NCBI GenBank assembly: GCA_016744415.1
Contig: JADGEL010000003.1
Span: 1 to 64,000, forward strand
Direction of reading: 5' to 3'
DNA from: Flavobacteriaceae bacterium
GTDB lineage: Bacteria > Bacteroidota > Bacteroidia > Flavobacteriales > Flavobacteriaceae
Length of the DNA stretch: 64,000 bases
Shown here: positions 17,996-25,800 of the stretch, in pieces
Position numbering within the stretch: position 1 is the stretch's first letter
Layout of the letters: each line of letters starts with the position of its first letter
Made by a program: the position numbers and the translations under genes
Notes under the pieces: generated by a model
Told to the model about the DNA's origin: nothing
Database searches by the model: none
Seen by the model: only the letters and a program-made list of their open reading frames with translations

Positions 17996-18183
17996 ATGAT
18001 TTTGTGTAAAAATCTCTTAATAATATTTATTTTATAACTATTACTAGTATTGTCAGAGGACAAGCAGACTCAAACATTATTACAGAAAAAGGATTTTATA
18101 ATATTGAAATAATTATTATAAAGCTTAAAGATAATAAAAAAAGCATCATGTTGAAATTGAAAACTTACGGGTATTTATGCTAA
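17996..18183 (+). pseudogene. Possible frameshifted remnant of a small exported protein
   Basis: An ATG at 17996 opens a hydrophobic stretch (MILCKNLLIIFIL) that stops at once. The reading continues one frame over with TITSIVRGQADSN and about 40 further residues to a TAA at 18181-18183. Together they resemble a signal peptide plus a short mature part, broken by a single frameshift. It could also be non-coding; the evidence is only this pattern. The rest of the 17991-18199 gap shows nothing else. Confidence 0.3.
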
Positions 18184-18199
18184 TAACAAAGATATATAT

Positions 18200-18931
18200 A
18201 TGAAGTGTGCTTTAATAACAGGAGGATCGAGAGGAATTGGAAGAGCAATTTGCAATAAATTATCTCAAGAATCAGAATATCATATCTTAATTAATTATCA
18301 TTCTAATAAAGACGCAGCGAATGAAACTTTGAGGGTGGTAAATGAAAATGGGAATACAGGAGAAATTCTACAATTTGATGTTTCTAACGCTGATGAAGTG
18401 AAGAACGCTTTAGATACATGGCAAGAAAACAATACAGATGCTCTCATAGAAGTAGTGGTTAACAATGCAGGAATCACAAAGGATGGTCTGTTTATGTGGA
18501 TGCCAAAACAAGACTGGGATTCTGTAATTAATACAAGTCTAAATGGTTTCTTTAATGTGACAAACTATGTGATTCAAAAAATGTTGAGGAATCGTTATGG
18601 CAGAATCGTAAATATGGTTTCAGTTTCTGGAGTCAAAGGCACAGCAGGCCAAACCAATTATTCAGCTGCAAAAGGTGCTATTGTTGCAGCAACAAAAGCA
18701 CTAGCTCAAGAAGTGGCAAAAAGAAAAATTACGGTGAATGCTGTTGCTCCAGGGTTTATAAAATCTGATATGACTGCAAGCTTAGACGAAAAAGAATTAA
18801 AGAAAATGATTCCGATGAATCGTTTTGGAGAAGCCGATGAAGTCGCAGACTTGGTATCGTTTTTAGCATCAAAAAAAGCATCGTACATCACCGGTGAAAT
18901 TATCAATATTAATGGCGGAATTTATTCATAG
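18200..18931 (+). CDS. fabG: 3-oxoacyl-ACP reductase, FabG type
   Basis: NAD(P)H-dependent SDR that reduces 3-ketoacyl-ACP during chain extension. The nucleotide-binding motif is TGGSRGIGRAI. The catalytic Ser/Tyr/Lys lie in VSVSG and NYSAAKGA, and the segment APGFIKSDM is typical of FabG. 243 residues, normal. It opens the run of closely packed pigment genes and is followed by a ketosynthase after 5 bp, so it is the pathway reductase rather than the primary fatty-acid FabG. Confidence 0.9.
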   Translation: MKCALITGGSRGIGRAICNKLSQESEYHILINYHSNKDAANETLRVVNENGNTGEILQFDVSNADEVKNALDTWQENNTDALIEVVVNNAGITKDGLFMWMPKQDWDSVINTSLNGFFNVTNYVIQKMLRNRYGRIVNMVSVSGVKGTAGQTNYSAAKGAIVAATKALAQEVAKRKITVNAVAPGFIKSDMTASLDEKELKKMIPMNRFGEADEVADLVSFLASKKASYITGEIININGGIYS

Positions 18932-18936
18932 TAAAC

Positions 18937-20169
18937 ATGAGTAGAGTTGTAATAACAGGAATGGGAATTTATTCTTGCTTAGGTGTAAGCCTGCAAGAAG
19001 TAAAAGAATCTTTGTATGCCGGAAAATCAGGAATTATTTTTGATGCCGATCGAGAAACATATGGCTTTCGCTCAGCGTTAACTGGAGCAGTTCCAAAGCC
19101 TAACTTAAAAAAAATATTATCAAGAAGAGCGCGAATCAGTATGGGCGAAGAGTCAAAATATGCCTATATAGCTACCTTAGAAGCATTGAAAAATGCCAAA
19201 ATTGACGAAGATTTTTTAAAGCAAAACGAAGTCGGAATTTTATATGGAAATGATAGTACCGCAAAATCGGTTGTAGAAACAAATGATAAGGTACGTGATA
19301 AAGGTGATACTACTTTAGTAGGGTCAGGTGCTATTTTTCAAAATATGAATTCTACTGTTACCATGAATTTGGCTACTATTTTTAATTTAAAAGGAATTAA
19401 TTTAACCGTAAGCGCAGCTTGTGCAAGTGGTTCACATTCAGTCGGATTAGGATTTCATTTGATAAAAAGTGGCTTGCAAGATTGTATTATTTGTGGTGGT
19501 GCTCAAGAAATAAATAAATATGCCATGGCAAGTTTTGACGGCTTGGGAGTTTTTTCGATTAATACTGATAATCCGGCAAAAGCATCTAAACCATTTGATA
19601 AAAACAGAGATGGCTTGGTGCCAAGTGGTGGTGGAGCTACTTTGATTTTAGAAAGTTATGAATCGGCTATAAAAAGAGGTGCACCAATTTTAGGCGAAGT
19701 TGTAGGTTATGGTTTCTCATCCAATGGCGAGCATATTTCTACTCCAAATGTCGATGGTCCAAGTAGGGCGATGTTAAAAGCATTAACACAGGCAAATATG
19801 AATGCTTCACAAATTGATTATGTTAATGCACATGCAACTTCAACTCCAGTTGGTGATCAGAATGAAGCAAAGGCAATTCATCAAGTTTTTGGGGATCGAC
19901 TCCCTTATGTTAGTTCTACAAAATCAATGACAGGTCATGAATGTTGGATGGCTGGTGCAAGTGAAATTATTTATTCAATGTTGATGATGGAACACTCATT
20001 TATTGCACCGAATATCAATTTAGAGGAGTGTGATGAAGATTCAGAAAAATTAAACTTAGTTAGACAAACCTTAAATAAAAATATTGATGTATTTTTGTCG
20101 AATTCTTTTGGGTTTGGAGGAACAAACTCCGCAATAGTTATAAAAAAATATCAAAGTAAAAATGGATAA
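18937..20169 (+). CDS. 3-oxoacyl-ACP synthase, KAS II type
   Basis: Chain-extending ketosynthase. The Cys-His-His triad is complete: Cys162 in SAACASGS, His in NAHATSTPVGD and His in SMTGHECWMAG. 410 residues, as usual. It overlaps the following ACP gene by 8 bp (translational coupling), so the two probably work together on the aryl polyene chain. Confidence 0.9.
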   Translation: MSRVVITGMGIYSCLGVSLQEVKESLYAGKSGIIFDADRETYGFRSALTGAVPKPNLKKILSRRARISMGEESKYAYIATLEALKNAKIDEDFLKQNEVGILYGNDSTAKSVVETNDKVRDKGDTTLVGSGAIFQNMNSTVTMNLATIFNLKGINLTVSAACASGSHSVGLGFHLIKSGLQDCIICGGAQEINKYAMASFDGLGVFSINTDNPAKASKPFDKNRDGLVPSGGGATLILESYESAIKRGAPILGEVVGYGFSSNGEHISTPNVDGPSRAMLKALTQANMNASQIDYVNAHATSTPVGDQNEAKAIHQVFGDRLPYVSSTKSMTGHECWMAGASEIIYSMLMMEHSFIAPNINLEECDEDSEKLNLVRQTLNKNIDVFLSNSFGFGGTNSAIVIKKYQSKNG

Positions 20170-20404
20170 AAGTTCTATTATTAGCAAGGTTAATGAGTTT
20201 CTTGAAGAAGAGTTCGAAGTAGAGAATGAAGACATTGCCCCAGATGCTAATTTAAAAGACACCTTAGAGTTAGATAGTCTAGATTATGTAGATTTAGTGG
20301 TATCTGTAGAATCAAATTTTGGAGTTAAATTAAATGCCGATGACTTTGTTGGTGTTGTTACTTTGCAAGATTTTTATAATTTAATTGACAAGAAGGTTAA
20401 TTAA
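20162..20404 (+). CDS. Acyl carrier protein
   Basis: 80-residue ACP with the phosphopantetheine attachment Ser in LELDSLDYVDL. Acidic helix bundle of normal size. It is coupled by overlap to the ketosynthase upstream. It is the first of two ACPs in the locus, presumably a dedicated carrier for one of the two chains. Confidence 0.93.
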   Translation: MDKSSIISKVNEFLEEEFEVENEDIAPDANLKDTLELDSLDYVDLVVSVESNFGVKLNADDFVGVVTLQDFYNLIDKKVN

Positions 20405-20415
20405 AAGTCTTTTTT

Positions 20416-21297
20416 ATGGCACAGTGGGAAGGCAAATCTAAAGGGCTAGTACTAGGTTATAAAATATTTATTTTCTTTATTAATCATCTTGGGATTAGAG
20501 CTGCCTACGTACTCCTCTTATTTGTATCGTTTTACTTTTTTATATTTTCTCCAAAAGGTACAAAAACGAGTTTTTACTTTTTTCATAAGCGTTTGGGGTT
20601 TTCAAAGTTGAAAAGTTTTTTCAAAGCTTATAAAAACGTCTTTGTATTTGGTCAGACTCTAATTGATAAGGTTGCAATTTCTTCAGGTTTAAATAACCGT
20701 TTTACTTATGACCATGATGGAGGAGGAGCAATTAAGAAATTGCTAAAAGAAAAAAAAGGTGGAATTTTAATCAGTGCCCATGTTGGTAATTTTGAAATAG
20801 CAGAATATTTTTTTAGTGAGGTTGATATTAATTCGCAAATTAACTTGGTGACTACTGATAATGAACGACGCGCAATTAAAGAATACTTAGAAAGTGTATC
20901 TATTAAGTCGAGTATTAAGTTTATAGTTATAGAACCAGACATGTCGCATATTTTCAAAATTAATAATGCCTTAAGTAATAACGAATTAATTTGTTTTACA
21001 GGTGATCGTTATTTTGAAGGGAGCAAAACCTTAACCGAAAATCTGCTAGGTAAAGAGGCCAGATTCCCTGCGGGTCCCTTTTTGTTAGGTTCGCGAATTA
21101 AGGCTCCAGTTATTTTTGTGTATGTAATGAAAGAAGCAAACAAGCATTATCATTTGTATGCTCGAGTGGCGAAGTTTAAAAATAGAGATGCACAAGATTT
21201 ATTAAAAAAATATACCGAGAGTATTGAAGATATTTTGAAAAAGTATCCATACCAATGGTTTAATTATTTCGATTTTTGGGATAAATCTTCTGAATAA
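20416..21297 (+). CDS. LpxL/HtrB-like acyltransferase
   Basis: Membrane-associated acyltransferase of the lipid A lauroyl/myristoyl transferase family. The N-terminal transmembrane helix is about 30-50, the catalytic HxxxxE is in SAHVGNFEIAE, and the GDRYFEG and FPAGPFLLG segments are typical. Homologues occur in aryl polyene and DAR clusters, where the acyl-ACP is the donor. Here it may transfer the polyene acyl chain, for instance to the resorcinol in flexirubin ester formation; the acceptor is inferred. Confidence 0.85.
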   Translation: MAQWEGKSKGLVLGYKIFIFFINHLGIRAAYVLLLFVSFYFFIFSPKGTKTSFYFFHKRLGFSKLKSFFKAYKNVFVFGQTLIDKVAISSGLNNRFTYDHDGGGAIKKLLKEKKGGILISAHVGNFEIAEYFFSEVDINSQINLVTTDNERRAIKEYLESVSIKSSIKFIVIEPDMSHIFKINNALSNNELICFTGDRYFEGSKTLTENLLGKEARFPAGPFLLGSRIKAPVIFVYVMKEANKHYHLYARVAKFKNRDAQDLLKKYTESIEDILKKYPYQWFNYFDFWDKSSE

Positions 21298-21323
21298 ATT
21301 AAAATAAAATGACTATTTTTCAT

Positions 21324-21345
21324 TTTAGCTAAATCAATAGCTAAA
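21324..21345 (+). promoter_or_regulatory. Inverted repeat upstream of the darA leader
   Basis: TTTAGCTA at 21324-21331 and TAGCTAAA at 21338-21345 form a perfect 8-bp inverted repeat with a 6-nt spacer. It ends on the first base of the leader element. There is no T-run, so it is more likely an operator or RNA hairpin than a terminator. Confidence 0.45.
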
Positions 21346-21433
21346 TGAAACGAACATGCTAGAAAGTTTATGACCAAGAGGTTGAGAAATAGCGAACGGC
21401 ATGTGGCTTTTAAAAAACAATAAATATAAACAC
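21345..21433 (+). ncRNA. Conserved structured leader, copy A (darA)
   Basis: 89 nt from an ATGAAACGA motif to the base before the darA ATG. ACATGC pairs with GCATGT as outer stem, with a weak inner hairpin (TGACC/GGTTG, loop AAGA) between, then ATAGCGA before the 3' arm. The A-rich tail matches the copy in front of ackA almost base for base. A mini-ORF MKRTC-stop opens at 21345. The same element lies before 37433 (three copies) and ackA. I infer a cis-acting 5' leader; I do not recognise it as a described class. Confidence 0.6.
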
Positions 21434-22366
21434 ATGAAAAATGTACTTGTCGTTTATTACTCACAATCAGGACAATTATTAGAAATTGCTAAAAACGTAA
21501 TCAAAGACTTAGAGATCTCTCAAGAAGTAAACTTAACTTTTTACGAAATAAAGCTCAAAGATGATTTTCCTTTTCCATGGACAAAAGATGAGTTCTATGA
21601 TGCCTTTCCAGAAACTTTTTTACAGATCCCTTCTGAGTTATCCGATTTAGAAAATCCAATTTTAAAACAAAAATATGATTTGGTTTTTTTGGCATATCAG
21701 GTTTGGTATTTGTCCCCTGCTATTCCTATAAATTCCTTTTTAAAAAATGATGTTGCTAAAGAATTATTAGCAGACACTCCAGTCATAACTCTGATCGGAG
21801 CTAGAAATATGTGGATCCAAGCGCAAGAAAAAGTAAAGCGATTGTTAGTTGCAAATAATGCCAATTTGATTGGAAACATAGCTTTGGTAGATAGACATAT
21901 TAATCATATAAGTGTTATTACTATTGTACATTGGATGTTTAATGGAGATAAGAATAAACGTTTTATGGGGATATTTCCAAAACCTGGAGTATCACAAAAA
22001 GATATTGATGAATCCATTAAGTATAGTCCAATTATTTTAAATCATTTAGTGCAAAATGATTATGATGACTTACAAAAAAAACTATTAAAAATTGGAGCCG
22101 TAAAAATTAAACCTTTTTTAGTTTTGGTTGATAAAAGAGCCAATGTTATATTTAGTAAATGGGCAAATTTTATTCATGGTAAAGGAAGAGCAAAGGGAGT
22201 TGAGAGAAGGTCGTTAGTTACGATGTTTAGCAGGTATTTAATGTTTGCAATTTGGTTCATTGCACCCATCGTTTTTGTATTATTTTTGTTAACTTACGTC
22301 CCTTTAATTGGAAAAATTAGAAAGGATAAAAAATATTTTTCCTCAGTACAACTTAAAAAGAGCTAG
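21434..22366 (+). CDS. darA: Dialkylresorcinol aromatase DarA
   Basis: Flavodoxin-like oxidoreductase that, in DAR pathways, aromatises the cyclohexanedione made by DarB to the resorcinol. The FMN phosphate loop is YYSQSGQLLEIA at the N-terminus. The second loop is LAYQVWYLSPA and the third ITLIGARNMW. Near the C-terminus there is a transmembrane helix (about 280-305), which would place the enzyme at the inner membrane. The ATG at 21434 was chosen over a TTG-type start at 21401 because the conserved leader ends exactly here and the flavodoxin fold begins at once. It is followed after 9 bp by darB. Confidence 0.87.
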   Translation: MKNVLVVYYSQSGQLLEIAKNVIKDLEISQEVNLTFYEIKLKDDFPFPWTKDEFYDAFPETFLQIPSELSDLENPILKQKYDLVFLAYQVWYLSPAIPINSFLKNDVAKELLADTPVITLIGARNMWIQAQEKVKRLLVANNANLIGNIALVDRHINHISVITIVHWMFNGDKNKRFMGIFPKPGVSQKDIDESIKYSPIILNHLVQNDYDDLQKKLLKIGAVKIKPFLVLVDKRANVIFSKWANFIHGKGRAKGVERRSLVTMFSRYLMFAIWFIAPIVFVLFLLTYVPLIGKIRKDKKYFSSVQLKKS

Positions 22367-22375
22367 CCAACTAGA

Positions 22376-23509
22376 ATGAAAGAAGTTTATATTACCAGAG
22401 TTTCGAAATACTTACCAAATAACCCTATTAGCAATGATGAAATGGAAGCTAAATTAGGAGTTATTGACGGACAAGAATCGAAAGCGAGAAGATTAGTATT
22501 ACGTAACAATCAAATTAAGACAAGATATTACGCCATAGATGAGGAAGGAAATTGGACACATAACAATGCTCAATTAGCAAAAGAGGCAATTGAATTGTTG
22601 TACGATAAAGATTTTAAAAAAGAAGATATTGAGTTGTTATCATGCGGTACTTCGAGCCCAGACCAGATATTGCCATCACATGCTGCCATGGTTCATGGTC
22701 TTTTAAAAAACGGAAACGTAGAAATCAATTCACCTTCAGGTGCTTGCTGTTCTAGTATGCATGCTTTAAAGTACGGGTATTTATCAGTAAAATCTAATCA
22801 AGTTAATAATGCAGTTTGTTCAGGTTCTGAGCGATTTTCATCTTGGTTAAAATCTACCATTTTTGAAAGTGAAATTTCGCATCTTAAAGAATTAAAAGAA
22901 AGACCAATCTTAGCATTTAATAAAGAATTCTTGCGCTGGATGTTATCTGATGGGGCTGGAGCATTTTTATTAGAAAGCGAACCAAATGGAAAACAACCTC
23001 TTAAAATAGAGTGGATGGAAGGCTATTCTTATGCATACGAACTTGAGACTTGTATGTATGCAGGTAGCGATAAATTGGAAAATGGAGAATTAAAATCTTG
23101 GACTGAATACCCATCAGAAGCTTGGAGTAAAGAATCTATTTTAGCAGTAAAACAAGATGTGAAATTGTTGAGTGCCAACATTCTTGTAAAAGGAGTTGAT
23201 AGTTTAAAAAAATCAATTGAAAAACACAATGTAAAACCAGAGGAAATCACCTATTATCTTCCTCATATTTCATCTTATTTTTTCAAAGAAAAGTTGCATA
23301 CAGAGATGATTAAGCAGGGAGTTGAGATTCCGTGGGGTAATTGGTTTATGAATTTAGACAAGGTCGGAAACATTGGTTCTGCTTCAATTTATCTTATGTT
23401 AGAAGAGTTGGTGAATTCTGGAAAATTAAAAAAAGGCGATAAAATTTTACTATCGGTACCAGAAAGTGCTCGTTTTCTGTATTCCTACGCGTTGTTAACT
23501 GTTTGCTAA
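22376..23509 (+). CDS. darB: Dialkylresorcinol ketosynthase DarB
   Basis: KAS III-like condensing enzyme. DarB joins two beta-keto acyl thioesters and cyclises them to a 2,5-dialkylcyclohexane-1,3-dione. The active-site Cys is in SGACCSSMH (Cys124 or 125), the His in YYLPHISSYF and the Asn in GNIGSASIY. 377 residues. It lies between darA and a hotdog dehydratase that starts on the base after its stop codon. The darA-darB pair is the defining mark of DAR/flexirubin loci. Confidence 0.9.
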   Translation: MKEVYITRVSKYLPNNPISNDEMEAKLGVIDGQESKARRLVLRNNQIKTRYYAIDEEGNWTHNNAQLAKEAIELLYDKDFKKEDIELLSCGTSSPDQILPSHAAMVHGLLKNGNVEINSPSGACCSSMHALKYGYLSVKSNQVNNAVCSGSERFSSWLKSTIFESEISHLKELKERPILAFNKEFLRWMLSDGAGAFLLESEPNGKQPLKIEWMEGYSYAYELETCMYAGSDKLENGELKSWTEYPSEAWSKESILAVKQDVKLLSANILVKGVDSLKKSIEKHNVKPEEITYYLPHISSYFFKEKLHTEMIKQGVEIPWGNWFMNLDKVGNIGSASIYLMLEELVNSGKLKKGDKILLSVPESARFLYSYALLTVC

Positions 23510-23947
23510 ATGAATGTTGTTGAAAATCCAATAACCGATATAGGTCATCTAATACCTCAAAAGTTTCCTTTTGTAATGGTAGATACGTTGGTTTCTTTTT
23601 CAAAATCAGACATTACCTCCTTATTTACAATTAAAAAAGACAATCTGTTTTTTTTAAATGATGAATTGTCAGAACCTGGTTTAATTGAGAGTATGGCTCA
23701 AACAGTAGCCTTGCATACAGGGTATGAATTTTTTTTAAGAGGCGAAGAAGCTCCGACAGGATATATTGGCTCAATCAAAAAAATTGAAATTGTAAAACTT
23801 CCAAAGGTTGGAGAAGTAATTTCAACTCATGTAAACATTCTTCAAGAATTTTTGGGTATAACACTTGTTGAGATAAAAGTGGTTAATGAGAATAAAGAAG
23901 TCATTGCCTCTGGGCAAATGAAAACTGTAATCGCTAACAATGGTTGA
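23510..23947 (+). CDS. Hotdog-fold dehydratase-like protein (1)
   Basis: FabZ/FabA-like hotdog domain of 145 residues: LIPQKFPFVMVD at the start, then EPGLIESMAQTVAL with the catalytic-type Glu. The canonical HFPxxPVxPG His motif is absent (its place reads LNDELSEPG). It may still dehydrate with its partner or be a binding half. It begins directly after darB and overlaps the next hotdog gene by 8 bp, so the two may form a hetero-oligomer. Expected to act on 3-hydroxyacyl-ACP in the polyene cycle. Confidence 0.8.
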   Translation: MNVVENPITDIGHLIPQKFPFVMVDTLVSFSKSDITSLFTIKKDNLFFLNDELSEPGLIESMAQTVALHTGYEFFLRGEEAPTGYIGSIKKIEIVKLPKVGEVISTHVNILQEFLGITLVEIKVVNENKEVIASGQMKTVIANNG

Positions 23948-24398
23948 TGTTAGTAAATTAGATATCAGTAAATTTTTACCACACCGCTCTCCTTTTTTGA
24001 TGGTTGATAAAGTGTTGAGTATTGGAGAAAAACATGTATCAACATCCTTTCAAATAAAAGAAAACAATGTTTTTGTAGAAAACAATTTATTTAATGAAAT
24101 TGGTTTAGTTGAGTGTGCTGCACAAACTTGCTCATCCATCGTTGGTAAAAGTTATTTTGAAGATGATGATCTAGAAGGTTTGGGCACAAAATTAATTGGA
24201 TTTATAAGTACCATTAAATCTGTTCAACTTTATGCCTGTGCAAAAGTTGGAGCTACCATAAAGGCAGATGCTCGATTGGTTTCTCGCTTCGACGCTGATG
24301 AATACACTATTTGCACCTTGAATTGTAAAATTACCGATGACACAAAAGAATTATTATCTTGTGAAATGAATTTGTTTATTCGAGAAGTTAAAAAGTAG
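23940..24398 (+). CDS. Hotdog-fold dehydratase-like protein (2)
   Basis: Second FabZ-like hotdog protein, 152 residues. LPHRSPFLMVD is followed by NEIGLVECAAQTC with the Glu; the His of the HFP motif is again missing (FVENNLFNEIG). It overlaps the preceding hotdog gene by 8 bp. Together with the complete dehydratase at 35625, three hotdog enzymes of this type serve the locus. Confidence 0.8.
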   Translation: MVDVSKLDISKFLPHRSPFLMVDKVLSIGEKHVSTSFQIKENNVFVENNLFNEIGLVECAAQTCSSIVGKSYFEDDDLEGLGTKLIGFISTIKSVQLYACAKVGATIKADARLVSRFDADEYTICTLNCKITDDTKELLSCEMNLFIREVKK

Positions 24399-24401
24399 TG
24401 T

Positions 24402-24809
24402 ATGAAAAAAAGTGATATTCCACAAGATAGAGGTAGTAAAGACACTTCTAATTTTAAAGAGTTGTGTTATGCAACAGATGAAGAAGGTAATTATGTTACT
24501 GGAAATAGCACAGGATGGGATCCTAAGAAAATAGCTTTAGACAATGCCATCGAAGAAATTCATGAAAGGACTGAGAATGCAAAGCAGAGAGTATTAAAAA
24601 AAGAAACGAGTCCGATAGAATATTACATGGAGTTAAACAAAATGGATGTTTCTATTTTAGCGAGTTATATAGGGTTTTGGTCATGGCGTGTGAAACGACA
24701 TTTTAAAGTAAAAGTGTTCCATAAACTATCAGATAAAATATTAAAAAAATATGCCGATTTATTTAAAATTTCCATCAATCAATTAAAAGATATAGAATAT
24801 GGAAATTGA
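24402..24809 (+). CDS. Conserved protein of unknown function in the pigment locus
   Basis: 135 residues, charged, mainly helical, no signal peptide or transmembrane helix. The N-terminal part (about 1-50) contains ATDEEGNYVTGNSTGWDPK. The C-terminal part is basic (WRVKRHFKVKVFHKL) and ends in a helix-turn-helix-looking stretch (KYADLFKISINQLKDI). No catalytic motif is seen. It overlaps the BtrH-like gene by 11 bp, so it is probably a partner or adaptor of that enzyme. Confidence 0.7.
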   Translation: MKKSDIPQDRGSKDTSNFKELCYATDEEGNYVTGNSTGWDPKKIALDNAIEEIHERTENAKQRVLKKETSPIEYYMELNKMDVSILASYIGFWSWRVKRHFKVKVFHKLSDKILKKYADLFKISINQLKDIEYGN

Positions 24810-25797
24810 TTATACACATCATCAAACAGCACATTGTGAAAATGGAGTTGTTTCTAACCTAATGAAATTTAATGGCTATGGGGTTAGTGAACCAATGGTT
24901 TTCGGTATTGGTTCTGGTTTATTGTATTGTTATATTCCATTTTTAAAAGTCAATCATGCACCAGCAATTACGTATAGAGTGATGCCAGGGCAAATTTTTA
25001 ACCGCTTTGCAAAACGAGTTGGAATAAAAATAAAAAGAGAAAAGTTTAAGAACCCTTCTCAGGCTAAATTGAGTTTGGATGAAAACCTAAAGAAGAACAA
25101 TCCAGTTGGTTTACAAGTAGGAGTCTTTAACTTAACCTATTTTCCTGAGGAATATCGTTTTCATTTCAATGCTCACAATTTGGTTGTTTATGGAAAACAA
25201 GATGATAAGTATTTAATTAGTGATCCTATAATGGAAAATGTTTCTACTCTTACAGAAGAAGAATTAGAAAAAGTGCGTTTTGCAAAAGGTGCATTTGCAC
25301 CAAAAGGCCATATTTATTACCCAATTGATTTTCCGAAGGAGTTAGATTTAAAGAGGGCGATTATTAAAGGCATTAAACATACATGTAAAGATATGTTGGC
25401 TCCAATTCCAATTGTAGGTGTTAGAGGAATGAGATTTACGGCAAAAAAAATCCGTAGATGGCCAAAGAAAGAAGGCATTAAAAAAGCAAATCATTATTTA
25501 GGACAGATTGTGCGCATGCAAGAAGAAATAGGTACAGGAGGAGGAGGATTTCGTTATATTTTCGCTGCATTTTTACAAGAAGCAAGTACAGTTTTAGAGA
25601 ATACACAATTATTTGATTTATCAAATGAGATGACTATAATTGGTGATACGTGGCGAGACTTTGCAGTAGATGCCTCACGTATTTACAAAAATCGATCAGC
25701 AAAAAATGATGCATATAATGACATTGCTAATCAGTTAGAAAATATTGCAGATATGGAAGAAGTATTTTTTAAAAAATTAAAAAAAGCGATTCGTTAA
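24799..25797 (+). CDS. BtrH-like acyltransferase / peptidase-fold protein
   Basis: The N-terminal half (about 5-140) is a BtrH N-terminal domain, a papain-like fold that in butirosin synthesis moves an aminoacyl chain from an ACP to the product. The nucleophile is likely Cys13 in TAHCENGVVSN and the His lies in YRFHFNAHNLVVYG. The C-terminal half is a helical domain with a basic patch (KKIRRWPKKEGIKK). 332 residues. It lies 3 bp before the ABC ATPase. In this locus it could transfer an acyl-ACP-bound chain; substrate unproven. Confidence 0.8.
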   Translation: MEIDYTHHQTAHCENGVVSNLMKFNGYGVSEPMVFGIGSGLLYCYIPFLKVNHAPAITYRVMPGQIFNRFAKRVGIKIKREKFKNPSQAKLSLDENLKKNNPVGLQVGVFNLTYFPEEYRFHFNAHNLVVYGKQDDKYLISDPIMENVSTLTEEELEKVRFAKGAFAPKGHIYYPIDFPKELDLKRAIIKGIKHTCKDMLAPIPIVGVRGMRFTAKKIRRWPKKEGIKKANHYLGQIVRMQEEIGTGGGGFRYIFAAFLQEASTVLENTQLFDLSNEMTIIGDTWRDFAVDASRIYKNRSAKNDAYNDIANQLENIADMEEVFFKKLKKAIR

Positions 25798-25800
25798 TTC

